In this document: positions 1 through 12,174 of the stretch, piece after piece | How the letters are laid out: every line of letters begins with the position of its first letter | Position numbering within the stretch: position 1 is the stretch's first letter | Source of the DNA: Hypomesus transpacificus | Lineage: Eukaryota; Chordata; Actinopteri; Osmeriformes; Osmeridae | Direction: 5' to 3' | Length of the DNA stretch: 64,000 bases | Assembly (NCBI RefSeq): GCF_021917145.1 | Contig: NC_061073.1 | Location: 8,699,361 to 8,763,360, forward strand | Program-made: the position numbers and the translations under genes | The notes under the pieces: generated by a model | The model's input: the letters and a program-made list of their open reading frames with translations, nothing else | The model's database searches: none | What the model was told of the DNA's origin: nothing

Positions 1-540
1 AAAGGCTATATGTTTTACGGTTGCTTTGGTTTCAGATTTTTGCTAATTAGGCCCAGCCTTTTTTTCTATCAAGCTTCATTTTAGTCATTTAGCCGACGCT
101 CTTATCCAGAGCGACTTACAGCTTCAGGTGAGAAGACCAGAAAAGTATGCATGTAGGCAATATATAGTAGAAAATGACTATTTACCAGTTATTTAGCTTT
201 AGAGAATATTGTGCTGTTTATTACGAACCAACTCACACCCTGAAAAGCCTAAGTAAAAATGAAACACCTTTTCAGAAGTCCAGTATAAAAAAGTTTCAAC
301 TACATTTTTGGGCACTTCAGGACACGCAAGTAACTTTCTTAATTGAAGATACATGTGCTGTGTTTTTGCCATGAAATAGCCTATATGTTAGAAAAACATC
401 AGAGAATGAAATGTCCAGCAGGCGAGTCAGAATTTTGTCACAATAGCTATGATGTCACAAAGCAATGTGTCCTTTCAAATGTGTCATATCTTGTTGGTCA
501 TCATAATGAGTAAAAATAACTATAAAAGTCTATGTCAACA
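1..540. other. Intergenic flank with a SINE fragment
   Basis: No convincing coding exon was found here. Bases about 84-128 match the 'cagacgctcttatccagagc' end of the tRNA-derived SINE seen complete at 32.7 and 46.9 kb, so this is a truncated copy. A pyrimidine tract ending in CAG at 554-556 lies just before the next gene and could be a splice acceptor for an upstream non-coding exon. Confidence 0.5.
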
Positions 541-566
541 CTTTTTTTCCCAACAGAACACAAAAC

Positions 567-1782
567 ATGAGTGGATTTCCAGAAAAGAAGCGGATGGATA
601 AGAAAAAGAAAGAACGGACACCGGCGGTAAAAAACTGGCCACAGATACTGGCAGAACAGAGATGGGCCCGAGAGATGCAGAAGGCACAGAAGGATGCTGA
701 AACGAGGCGTAAAATTCAAAGGTGGATCGACCTGAAAAACACCTTAAATAAGCCGCGTGAAAAGAGGCTGGCAGAGCTAAGGGAGGCAGAGAAAAGGCTG
801 GAAGAAGACCGTCAGGACATGCAGAGGCAGGAGAGGTGGAGAGAGTGGAGGCAGAAGGAGAGAGAGCTGTGGGAGGCAGAGCAGAGACGGAAAGAGCAGG
901 AGCTCAACTCCAAGAAAAAGCTGCAGGAGACCAAGACACCTCTACCTCCACCTCGACCAAGACGGTCTCCTACCATCTTGGAGGAGTTGAAGATGTTGGA
1001 TGAACTGCTTGAGGAGGTAAGACTATATGCCAAACATGTCATTTGTTTTTTACTTCAGAAAAGTGTCCTTTGTGTTGGGTATTCCATTACAGTGCTAACA
1101 ATTTTTGTTGTCTCCAACACAGATGGCAGATATCAAACTGCCTTCAATGTCCCCCATCCATCAGCCAGTTTATCCAACCCCCACACCCCTCCCACTGGGT
1201 AAAGATGGAGCATACTTGGGCCTCATCACCACCAAACCCCTGGACGCTCAGGCCAGGCACCCCCACGGGGTCAAGCATCCCACCTGCACACTTCTTCCTG
1301 AGGACACTCAAATCTACACCCACCCCTTGGCCAACCAGGAGGAAGGATTAGAGAGTGGACTGGCAAAGATGCAAGTACTGGAGGCATCTGTTGAGGAGAG
1401 TTCCAACAGTGCCATATTGATGAAAATGGAGAATGAGATAAAGGCTGAGGAGGGGAAAGCAGCAAAGAAAGAGAGGGAGTTCATAGAAAAGCAGAAGAAA
1501 GCAGAAAAGCTGGTGCAGGAGAAGATGGAGAAGAAACAGAGGAAGCAGCTGGAGCAGGCAGAAAAAATAAATATGGAGATTCAAACCAAGCTGGAGAATG
1601 AGAGACGCAAAATGAAAGCTCTAGAAAGGAAAGAGAATCAAAGGTTAGCAGAAGAGCAAAGAAAGGAAAAGAAGAAGAAAGAAAAGGAAGAGAAAAAGGC
1701 AGAAAAAGGACAATTAGAAATGGTGTCTTTGCCAAAATGTGGTTTCTTCGAGAAGATTAAGAGGGCCTTTCATTTCCACTGA
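567..1782 (+). CDS. Charged coiled-coil protein, two exons, unrecognised
   Basis: The coding exons are 567-1016 and 1123-1782, joined in phase 0 by a 106-bp intron (GTAAGA donor, CCAACACAG acceptor), giving 369 residues. I do not recognise the protein. Residues about 1-130 and 220-355 are extremely rich in Lys, Glu, Arg and Gln with long helix-forming stretches, so coiled coil is likely. Between them is a proline-rich segment with PLPPPRPRRSP and PTPTPLPLG. There is no signal peptide or membrane segment. The C-terminus is distinctive: CGFFEKIKRAFHFH. The ATG at 567 is the first in a frame that opens just after a good splice-acceptor-like sequence at 556, so a 5' non-coding exon may exist. AATAAA signals follow at 2073 and about 2108. 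Trichohyalin-like composition alone does not imply function. Clean splice sites and an open frame over both exons argue for a real gene. Confidence 0.6.
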
Positions 1783-1816
1783 TAAGAGAGACTTTCCATC
1801 ATCATCAACTTTCAAC

Positions 1817-1935
1817 AAGCATTCCTACACTGTTAAAACAAGATCCTTTAGGAACCTTTGGAGGTTCTTCAAATTGAAACTATAAAGGAACCTCTTATGG
1901 TGCTTTGAGGAACCTTCAAGAAAAGAAGCTCTGTG
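1817..1935. repeat. Decayed MITE-like repeat rich in AGGAACCTT motifs
   Basis: The segment alternates GGAACCTT/AGGTTC motifs (aggaacctttggaggttc, aaggaacctcttatgg, gaggaaccttcaag), a pattern I associate with short non-autonomous DNA transposons common in teleosts. It lies in the 3' UTR of the coiled-coil gene. Ends and target duplication were not resolved. Confidence 0.35.
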
Positions 1936-1956
1936 AAGAACTTTAACAGACGTTGT

Positions 1957-2046
1957 GTAGTAGTAGTAGTAGTAATGGTAGTGGTAGTAATAGTAATAGC
2001 AGTAGTAGTAGTAGTAGTAGTAGTAGTAGTTGTTGTAGTAGTAGTT
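1957..2046. repeat. (GTA)n trinucleotide microsatellite
   Basis: About 90 bp of GTA/GTG/GCA triplets lie in the presumed 3' UTR of the coiled-coil gene, followed by AATAAA signals. Confidence 0.9.
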
Positions 2047-2602
2047 ATAGCAGTGGTGACAATAGTAACAATAATAAAATGAAATGAATAAATGAAAAAT
2101 CTCACAAGAATAAATAAATACAATGACAAAAAAAAATATTGGACGTATAGTTTATTGTTTAGGGATATCTAATTACTTTGCTCATTGTTAACTTATGAAG
2201 TAAAGATTGCTACTGCTCTTGTGCAACCCATACACACTTAGAACTGGAGTCCCAATGTTACAGTAATAGTTTACATAAAACCACAATAGACATTCTCAAA
2301 CCAGTATGATATTATCCACTGCCTATTATACAATGCCTGTCTTGTCATTCTGAAAGTTGATTAAGTGAATAAGCTAAGCATCAGATCGGAAAATGATTGT
2401 CCTTCCCGTGTAGGACCACATCAAGGTGGTCTTATATCATCACAGTCCAAGATAATAGTCTATAAAACAATAAACCCATTAAATCATTCACATTAGAAAC
2501 CAGCAAATCAATTTACCCCTTTCCCAAGTGAGGGATGATATAAGCTGTTGACTCATTCGATGAAACCAGAAGATATACAGTCCATCTCAAAGCCAGGAAC
2601 GT

Positions 2603-2606
<4 letters not shown>

Positions 2607-2636
<30 letters not shown>
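2607..2636. repeat. (GT)n microsatellite
   Basis: An uninterrupted GT run in the 1.8-5.1 kb region. I saw no gene in 2130-4840 apart from repeats. Confidence 0.9.
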
Positions 2637-2639
<3 letters not shown>

Positions 2640-3224
2640 TCAGTATTTGGCAGCAAGTTTCCCATGGAGTCTGTTCTTATTACAGCAGGGCAGTAAAATA
2701 GTAATTTCTAGTGTTTTCTGTAACATTTATGTATTTTTTTTCAAACTCTTTAATTTAAATGATTAAATGTGGGGTTCTCCAAGTTCACTAGAGGTTTTGC
2801 ACAGACACACAAAACCCTACCCTACCTAAAAGTACAGTATTCTTCTGTCTTACGTACAATGTTAACTCATGTTGAGTGGAAGAGTAGTCCCAGGAGATGA
2901 GGATGTGTGTGAGAGAAAGCTCTTTTTAGCTGGACTGCTGTCAAACTGCTATATATATATATAGCTGTCAGTCCAGCAGGATGCTAACCTTTCTGCACAG
3001 GTTGAACAGGAAATGTAAACACAAACACATGGTCACATTTTAACTCACAACTCACGCCCCCAACAAATGGGTTACCTGACTGGATCACCTGTGTGAGTTT
3101 TTCCTGTGGGACCAGTGAGTGTTTAACTGAAATCTACTAGTCTGGCTGGTAAAGGGGATTGGTTGTGTAAAGGGGTATGTTTGTAAGGCTGTAGGTTATT
3201 GAGTTTAAGGATGAATAGGAAAGT

Positions 3225-3600
3225 ACACGCACACATCACAAGACAAACACACACACACACACACACACACACAGGTTTTTGTGTCTGATGGGGACCATTT
3301 TTTTGAACATCACTTGTGGGGACTACCCTTTCTAAAGGTACTAGAGGTATGAGAAAAATCAGGTAAACTAACCATAGCCTAGTAAGCCTATACACGTGTT
3401 AAAATCTCTGAATTTCTCAAGTAGGTGACAATCTCAGATCCGGCCATGCTTCATGGGGACTTCAAAAAAATCAAGTGAACATGGCTGACGGAGACCAAAT
3501 GTACATATCATTTGCATAATTAACACAAATACTCATTTGATTAATGGGGACCCATTACTATAATGAAATAATACACATTTTAAGTACAAAACTGCAACTG
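3225..3600. repeat. CA microsatellite joined to a TGGGGAC-type dispersed repeat
   Basis: A (CA)n run at 3246-3272 is followed directly by GGTTTTTGTGTCTGATGGGGACC and further TGGGGAC blocks at about 3316, 3453 and 3546. The same combination in reverse orientation, with GGTCCCCAC/TGTCCCCAC blocks ending in a CA run, occurs at 17.74-18.09 kb. I therefore treat both as copies of one dispersed family whose end carries the microsatellite. Confidence 0.5.
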
Positions 3601-4846
3601 ACATGTACAGAAGAGAAGTGTGGAGAGAGACTGGTCTATGTTTCAGGATTTAGCCTTGAGTTTGAATGAATATGCTGAATAAGTCACTGGCATTTGATGG
3701 ATCATGTGTGGATAATTGCACTCCAGTATAAACTATTTGCTCTATCCCAACCATAAACCTTGGAATAACAGTGACGTTCAGTCAGTAGAGTTTAGCGGGT
3801 AATTTTTATTCTTTGATTTGACAAAATGCTAGCTGTTGTCCGTCTCCACCCCTCCAGTACTTTGGTCAGGCTGTGTCTGTTGTATTCCTGGGATGACTAT
3901 CATTGTGGCTACAAACTTTATGCTTCATTATATTAAATCAAATGTTATGTCACTCAACCTGTTTTGAGATAATCACTTACTGAATAATCCAGCCCCATTG
4001 CACTCCCCTTCACATCCCGGTCTATCCCTAACACCATGTAGGGAAGAGCGCAACTTAAATCAATGAAAATGTAGATATTGAAACAGCTTAGTTGTTTATG
4101 AATTATGTAGATGTAACATGAGACAAAGCATCACACAATTGCTAAGCACTGTGCATGTAGTTATCTTCACAACAAAGCAGATTTTATGTTCTACAAATAT
4201 TCCTTGGTTTGAAAGAAATATCAGTTTGAGTCAACATGATGCGTTAATAACTCTGAGGCTAAAGTAGTAAACGGCTATCCCCAAGTACGAGGATTGAAAG
4301 ATAAGTGAATAATTATTATATACTAACCCTAACCCAACCCATATTTGCCACACAAGTCCAATCTTAATTCTTCTACTTTACACTATTATTCACAATCTAT
4401 TTGTCACCCATTATTACCAGTCAAAACTGTTAATCGTCTTACAACTAAATCTCCTGACACTAGTACCATAATAATAAAACTACACTTAATTAATTGAATT
4501 TTAAGACATGACAATTCCATTAACATTGCAATAAACCTATAATTTCCATTTGTTTTGGTCAAAATGTAGTTATAAACTAATCTCAGGTTAAGTAGTCCCA
4601 GTCAAAGTATTTGAGCCACTGGATCATCCCTTAAACACTAGTCAAACAAAGTAACTTCAGATTGTTAAATTTTATTCAGGATGTCCTTCCTTTTCTTTCC
4701 ATGTATATGTCACATTACACATATCTGAATGAATTATTTCTTTTTGAGGCAGAATCTCAAATTCACAAAAGCCAAGTAAGCCCCTGCAAGCCAAAAACAT
4801 AAAATGTCAACTGATTTTTTGTGTTGCGTTTAATTATCACTTAAAC

Positions 4847-5026
4847 CAGTGGTTCTCAATCCTGGTCTTCGGGGCCCCCTCGCCTGCATGTTTTAGACGT
4901 TTCCCTGTTCCAACGCACCTGATTCAAATGATGCCTCCCATTCATTTGAACCAGGTGTGTTGGAACAGGGAAATGTCTAAAACATGCAGGCGAAGGGGGC
5001 CCGAAGACCAGGACTGAGAACCACTG
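4847..5026. mobile_element. 180-bp palindromic hAT-type MITE
   Basis: The two halves are inverted copies: the left arm starts CAGTGGTTCTCAATCCTGG and the right arm ends CCAGGACTGAGAACCACTG. The arms run for about 80 bp each around a short spacer. CAGTGGTTCTCAA is a familiar hAT (Charlie-like) terminus. The flanks ACTTAAAC and GTTTAAAC agree at six of eight bases, which fits a decayed 8-bp target duplication. No transposase is encoded. Confidence 0.75.
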
Positions 5027-6027
5027 GTTTAAACACTTGTCAAACAAAGTAACTTCAATACATATCACAATTCAACTGATTTTTTAAAAGGTTGTACATA
5101 CATGCAATACATTGCTGCCATACCACTACGCTATTTACGTTGCCATTTTCTCTTGTAGGCTGTAATGCGGTTGTAAACATAAAACTTCAGGTTTTGCCAG
5201 ACACGGTTCTTGAGGTCTTCTGGTTCAGCCCTTAAACAGTTCTCACACTCACTCTTAGATGGTAAAATACAAGATGTGATAAACCTATTCATGTTCCTTT
5301 CCACCGCCTGCGCCTCTGTCTGCTGCCAGGGTGTCTTCTTCTGGGAAGCTTTTCCTAGAAGTGGGCAGACAAACACATTAGTATCTGAAAGCATTAAAAG
5401 AGTGTGTGGTGGAAATCCAATTCTGATTTTTATATCATCATACCGTGAATCCCAGCATCTACAATACAAATATTTACACTTTACAATGTCCGTCATGTTT
5501 CTGAAATGACATGTTGACTGTATCCCTGTATTGTGTGTCATGATTTGTGGATTGTTTGGTGTTGTCCACGTATGTATTTGTACTGCAGAGTATAACGTAC
5601 TGTACAGAAAACAAATTCCAGCCATGGTCGTGTTATCAATTAATCAATCACTCTGCCAGCAGCAAATTTTGGCTTGACAGACAATGGTAACTGATGGAAT
5701 TTGTGACAAAATCACAAATGGATGTAACGTGGTCAATGATTCAAAAGGTGTTCTTCTTTCTTCATTATTCCTATGTGGCTGCTATTACAACATTTGGCAA
5801 TTAGTTTGACCATTAGTTTAATTCATACACTGTTAACTACAGTACATCTTCAAAAATGAATAGACAATTATTACTGACATACAAAACAGAGGCCAGCACT
5901 GACTTCTGATGGTATCAGATCATCTGATTGTGGTTTGCGTTTCTTGGGAGGTGGGGGCCTTTCATCCCTCTCAGTTGTAGGAAGTGTCTCCTTTGCTGAT
6001 AGGTCTATCAAAAAGAATCCCCCAACT

Positions 6028-6204
6028 GTTAAACACTGAGTCGGTTGGCTCTTTGTGATGGCAGTCTGTTGAACTTGTATTACTAATCATCATTATCAAC
6101 TAAAATAGTTAATGCACTAATTACTATGCAAGTTGATAATGATGATTAGCATGACATGTTCAACAGGCTGCCATCACAAAGAACCAACCGACTCAGTGTT
6201 GAAC
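6028..6204. mobile_element. 177-bp palindromic MITE
   Basis: Inverted arms of about 75 bp: the left runs from GTTAAACACTGAGTCGGTTG and the right ends with CAACCGACTCAGTGTTGAAC, with shared inner blocks TTTGTGATGGC/GCCATCACAAA and ATCATCATTATCAACT/AGTTGATAATGATGAT. It lies in an intron of the decayed minus-strand gene. No coding capacity. The superfamily was not determined. Confidence 0.7.
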
Positions 6205-6599
6205 CTAACAATTAGACCCATTTTGACAGTAAGACTGTCATGGGGGTTGTTTGAATTAAGTACATCTTTGACTGTTAGATCGTTTACATCACAGTAGATT
6301 TCCATTCCCAATCAGTAAGACCGTATGCCCCCAATGATATGCACTATATGAAAACACACTGTAATGACAACATGCACTGTCCCTTACAAGACACTGGATG
6401 TCAAAACAATCAAAAATAATAGTATTTTACTTTCTTTGACAGTAACTTACTGACAATACATACCATCAACTGCAGATGAACAGTTTCCCTGCTGTATGCT
6501 GTCTGAGTGATTATCCTCCTCCTCACTGGCATGAACTTTTTCTGTTGAAGTCATACAAAATACAGCTTATCGATGTGATCAAACCAAAAGTAACAGACG

Positions 6600-7800
6600 G
6601 TAGACACTGTAGTCGGTGAATCGAAAGGCCAGAGACACTTGGTGTTCGTCCCTGGCTTGGGAACCACAATTCACCTTAGGTTAGATTCTCAGGGAGATAA
6701 TTGACTCGTTAATATCTGACTCCAATTTTAAGACACGTGCACAAGTGCGTTACCTGTAACCTCGAGCGCTAAACAGTTAATGACATGAAACTCTGACGTA
6801 GGTAAAAATCGTCTGCTTGATCAGAGCACCGACCCTAAAGTATGCGTGTTCACTAAACAGTCATTTATCTCTACTTTAATATAGATTTAACCATAGTCGA
6901 CCTAGTAGGATATGTAATCGATCACTCAGAGGCCCCGGTAAATTCCTTCGGAGCGTGGAGATCCACTGTAAGTGACTCAGAGGCCTTAAGTTAAAACCTA
7001 CTCAAAAGTCTATGTTTATAATCAGTTAGCCGCATCAACCAGACTAGATCTAAGTTTTCACCGCCGTAGCCTGATAGATACGTTTCAAAGAGAACAAGTA
7101 ACGTCAAAATGCACAATAATAGTTTATTATCTAAATAGTAAGATAATCAATACAATGATAATGAAATATCATCAAATACAAAACATACCTTCAGAGCATT
7201 GGTTAACAAAGGTATGTCACAATGAAGACTAGGCGCCTAACGCACCGGAGCTGTATCGTAAACAAAACTCGAAGTGATTGGTAACACTTCTTCCTATATA
7301 CACCCAAACCTGACTAAAGTGGGGACACCGGTCACATGACTGAAAAGTAGTCTAATCGCATACAAATTCAAATTGGATCATTAATCAAGGCTACAGTAGA
7401 CCAAGTGGTTCCCTTGCAAGACAGGGGAATATGTTAAACACATGTTGGTCTGCTGTAGGCACAAACTCTGTAAACCCTGTACATGTACATGTTACAGTAT
7501 TACAATTATTACTAGCATGTAATACATAAAGTAAGATACAAAAGCATATCAAACATGACATTAAAAGCTGTTTAGAACCTTATTTTCAAGAACACAACTT
7601 TTAATGATAATTTCAGAGTCTTCCTCTGTCCATCTTCCTCTTCAACTGTTGAGACCACCTCTCCAGAGGTGTGTCATTAAGGTGTGATTGTCATTTTAGC
7701 ATTCATGTAACTGTCCCAGACGAGTGTCTGGGTGACCAGTGACAAAGGGGCTGCCAAAACAGCCCTACAACACCGAAAAATCTATTAAAAAAGCCTAACA
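6600..7800. other. No recognisable gene
   Basis: This is the stretch between the exon at 6464-6541 and the larger exon block starting near 7807 of the decayed minus-strand gene. I see AT-rich sequence without open exons, RNA genes or clear repeats. Confidence 0.5.
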
Positions 7801-8827
7801 ACAACCCACCGTCTGGATCTATCACAATTTCATCCACGTTTTTGCCATGAAACTCAGCTCATCTTCCTTGCTCTAGAGCCATGAGAAGTTTGCTGATCTT
7901 GGCGAGTTGCAGGGTCTTCTCAGGCAGTCGATAGAAATCATCTCATTCCACTTTTTCTTATGGACGTCTTGAAACTCACTAGCATCCCTAACAAGATCTT
8001 TGTCATTTGAGATTAAACTCTGAGCTTTTAAGCGTTTGCTTACTTTAACCAGAGAATGCCCAAGTTTATTTGCTAGTGATGGAGTAAAGAATGCGTATGT
8101 TTCACTGTCATACCCACATGTAACCTGGACAGCTTTGATTGTCTCCATGTATTTCTTTGGATTTATGAGGTCCTTCATTGTTTTCAAGGTGGTGACATTC
8201 CTGGCCTTCTGAAGCAGCCTTCCCATTTCTCGCATCTTCTCTCGTACAATCTGTTGATTCCTGGCTGACGTCCCACCTTTGTTTAACAAGTGCTGCCCAA
8301 CTTCAATAATGACTGGGTCATTTTTTATTATATCCATGACTGTGTTAGTAGTCATGGCACTGATAACTCTCCAAGTTGTTTACTTATGTGTGAAGGCACT
8401 GGCCCTGTGTATGCACACATGGACTGAACACGGTTCTTCCCTGGTTTGGGTTTGTCTGAAACAGGTTTAAGTGTACAACGACGCAAATGCCGCCACAGGA
8501 CCTTTCTTGTAAAAAGTCCTTGGCAGTAAATGCAGTGCATGAAGTCCTTTCCATTTGATTCTTTGCTTGGTCATTTAAATGGAACTAGCTCCCCCTTTCC
8601 TGACTCCATAACACCCGCATTGTGAGCGTAGTTTCCCTTGTTGCGGATATAATCTAGCTGTTTCTTTCTTTCTTCGCAACCCTTTGGAAGGCTTATGGCT
8701 TTAGCCACATCCATGGTATTTTTGTGTGCACTTTCTAGATGCCTTGCCATCTTAGCACTTAGTTTCTTACCTTACATCTACATGATATTAATATAAAATT
8801 CGTATTAACGACCTTGATACAAATAAT

Positions 8828-9902
8828 TAGGGATGCACCGATCCGACTTTTTCAGTCCCGATACCGATTTCTGGGCTTTGTGTATCTGTCGATACCCGAT
8901 ACCGATCCGTTACCGTTGTTGAATTCATAATAAACTGTATACCTCCCACCTTATACCTTCCTTCCACCATGTGGAAAAGAGGCACCAGACTTTCCTAACT
9001 AAGACAAAATAACAGGTGTAATCTACTGCATTCTTATTTATTTGTTATTTAAAAAACGATTGTGCATTCAAAATGCAAAAATGGAATATAATCAAATGTA
9101 GGGCCTATTAAAATAAATTAAATGTAGCAGTAGAAACAAAATAGTGTATTGGTCAAACATACAATAGTAAACAAACAGCAACCAAACATTGTAAACAATG
9201 TTTGTAAAAATATTTGAATTCTTATTTATTTGTAGTCGCTGGTGTGTAAACCATGGAAGTTTTTGCACCGAGCAGTGTACAGCTCATGTCCAACCAGTGG
9301 ACAGAAACTTAAAAGCAACATGGAGTGAGCCAAAGAGTTGGCTGTGTGGAGATATTTCACGTTTGCAATGCCAACTAGTTCGTCAGCTGTTTGCAATGTC
9401 TGCAAAGTAAATGTTTTGAGGGGTGGTGGTAGTACTTTAAAGTACAATAATACCAATTAAATCAAGCACATCCAAAAGCCCAATGCTAGGAGCACGCCAA
9501 TTTCCTACAGCTCAACGACTCTATTATTGTAGAATCTACAGTGTAGAACGAGTAGCGTTGCACATGTGCGATTGTTCGAATGCGGGTCTCACAGCGTAAC
9601 GTTGCATATGCGATTTTGAAAATTCCAACGGAATATTTTCCGATCAACAAAAACTATGCGACAAACGCTGTATGGCTTCAACATGTACTAATGAGAAGGC
9701 TAACAGGTAACACTAGCATGTTAGTAGCATTGTTTCGAGTATTATGCTTGCTGTGGGCACCGTCGGAAATATTTAGAACTCAAGCATCTAAAGGTTGCAT
9801 GGATCGGCCAGTGGATCGGCTACATTTTCCGATCCCCGATCCAGCTATTCTGTCAATATTGGGGCTGATATCCGATCTTAGTATCGGATCGGTGCACCCC
9901 TA
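8828..9902 (+). mobile_element. 1075-bp hAT element with a BED zinc-finger relic
   Basis: The termini are imperfect inverted repeats: TAGGGATGCACCGATCCGA at the left and TCGGATCGGTGCACCCCTA at the right. The flanking octamers CAAATAAT (8820-8827) and CAAATAAC (9903-9910) match at 7 of 8 positions, as expected for the 8-bp hAT duplication. Inside, + strand 9320-9482 encodes the start of a hAT transposase: a Met codon, A-K-E-L-A-V-W-R-Y-F, then C-N-V-C-K and I-K-H, which is the BED finger pattern. The frame has TGA two codons after the Met and TAA before the IKH. The DDE domain is absent, so the element is an internally deleted, non-autonomous copy. It sits immediately beside the finger exon of the decayed minus-strand gene. 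Confidence 0.8.
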
Positions 9903-12174
9903 CAAATAACACAGTAAAAATTTAAGCTATGATGTCAACGTGATATATAACTAGCCCAAGACTTTCAAATATCACTCTCGTCAGGACTGCGAAGACATCC
10001 CCACAGCATGTTCAGTCATTGTAATGAACATTTGCTGCCATTACAAAATCCAAACCCTGTTTGGGGTAACCCATAGTACCCCCCATTCAGTTGATTGTGT
10101 AATACCTAGCAATTCATTCACTCTTACCTCACATCTAGAAGACAAACAAACATCTGCGCCACCACAGGTTTCACTGTGTGTCTGATCACTATTGATGAGC
10201 TGAAAGCAGGACAACAGACATTGGTATTCATGTTACATGCATATTAAATGACCTGGATAAAATTAAACTAATGCTGAATTCGCAGCTGGCAGCAATAGAA
10301 ACAAGAGTAAAATAACCTCTAACTAGCTTTTCCTAGTGTGATTTAGAACATTTCAAATTACTAGGTGGCAAAACTGATTTTTAAGGAAAGTCAAGAAAGC
10401 AGGGTCCTGAAATTTCATAAGATTGCAAAGATACTTTTTTTCGTACTGGGATCAATTTACTACTGCTCAGTGCTTCTAGTGTTAAAATGAAGGTACATGT
10501 GATTATTATTAGTGTGAGGTACAATTAATTAAACCAATTAGAATTTAGTATTAAAAAAAACCTCCTCACCTGTGTTCTCCATGGCCATTCTGCGTTGTAT
10601 TCAAATGTTGCATATAAGTCAGCTAGATCTAAATCAAGTGTACTTACCACCACATTTTTCCATTCCATTTGAAGTCAAACACAAAAACCTTTTCAACCTC
10701 CTTGTATTGCTTAGCACATATATCAGCTTCCTGTTTGTCATCAATTTCCCTCTATATTCAACCACAAAATCAACTTTGGGTGTGAATTCTTAAGCAAAAA
10801 CTCCTCTGCCTTGATAGAAACAAAATGTTTTTTTATTTTTATTTATTTTGTGGAGGAATAGTAATCAAAGTTTAATGTGTCTACTACAGTTTTCAACTAA
10901 TGAAAGCAGATAGTGACTGAACAGTTTGTCATCTCGTTGTAGCAACTGAATGTTCATATATGGTAATAATTTTACATTACACCATGCTTTTCTGTTCTGT
11001 TTTTTTTACAGTGAAAACTATCTGTACTAGCTGCAAGCGAGCAAGAAGTGTAGGCCTATAGGATGTACTATGTACAAAAATGTTCAGTCAGAAAATTTGT
11101 CATCCTGCTTACCTTTAAAACCCTTTCACACGTACGTTCTAAATTGTTTGACTGGTCCCCCAGGGTGAGTTTTTAATGCGCGTGATTTTGGATCAATTTT
11201 AACGTTCCAGAAATTGATTATGACGCATTAATGTCGAATTGCTGTACAATTTAAGCATTTCTCTATTCGCATTTTGAGTTGAACCTGTTGGACCCCGTAG
11301 CTTTGACCAGGCAACAACCCATTGGTTGTTTAGAATATTACGACCACCCCCCACCCCCCTCCTCCTTGATGCATTTCATCCGCCTCGTGGGACCATGTTT
11401 ACCTTTCATGGCGACGTTTTTCTGGTAAGTGAAGTGTTTGTTCAACTGAAGTTACAACACATATATTTTGCATGATATTGAGATGAAAGTATTAACTGTT
11501 GTACTTTACGAGGTGATGTGTTTGCTAAACTAGCTAGCTCGTAATAGTGTAATTCAACTAGCTAGAGTGTAATTCAACTAACCTAGCTAACCTAGCTGTT
11601 ACTAACTAGTGGCCATGTTACGTAGCGTTATTTAGTGTAGTCGGATTTTACCTTATACTAAATACTGCAGAAGTCTTCGGTCCAAATGGATTGCAATGCA
11701 CGATTATTGTTGTCTGGCAGGCTTTCATCTAACGCTAGTAACTTATTTCATGAACATGGTTTACCCATATCGTACTGTATGCTAGCTGAGTAAATTGCAC
11801 AGGCCTCTAAATCACAGGATACATGTACAAAAGACACAGTAGTTCAGTATTTAAAACAATTGTTTTTATTTTATATAATTAAAAACTGCTTTTCCAGAGG
11901 GAATCGAAAAACCAGTCAGCCAATTTGAGCCAATAAAGGCGAGACTGGAAAATTATTCCCTGACCCCTAGCAAAAAGGCGATCAAGCAAGCTCCTGGAAA
12001 ATCTTTAGGTTCTAGTTTGCCCACTCAACGGCGAAGGTCGAAATGTGTTATCTGAAACAGAAATAATAATTAGTGCATAGTAGGATAAAAAGAGAAAGTA
12101 TAGCTTGAAGTCCATCTGATATATGTACATATAACCAATTGTTTCATTTTTTGGAAAGAAAGAGTTTATTGTTT

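Larger units (their letters stand above)
5131..10822 (-). pseudogene. Decayed composite gene: SET domain, finger region and recombinase-family remnants
   Basis: All pieces lie on the minus strand in plausible gene order. (1) 10648-10822: a SET-domain start, K-G-R-G-V-F-A then FVVEY, with an in-frame TAA after GVFA and a frameshift after EYRG; it ends at a GTAAGT donor. (2) 10128-10199: an open 24-codon exon with good splice sites. (3) about 7807-8775: a finger-like region (SAKMARHLESAH; CIYCQGLF; LWRHLRRC) and helical domain, with a TGA after VPFK, a one-base frameshift near 8363 and a stop at QGR. (4) 6464-6541 and (5) about 5904-6004: short spliced exons, the latter with PPPPKKRKP. (6) 5131-5354: an intact last exon with PSKSECENCL. 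From memory, pieces 3-6 belong to one uncharacterised animal family that carries a tyrosine-recombinase-like domain between pieces now fused at about 7933; that domain is missing here. Linking the SET exon to the same gene is inference from strand and order. Confidence 0.6.
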
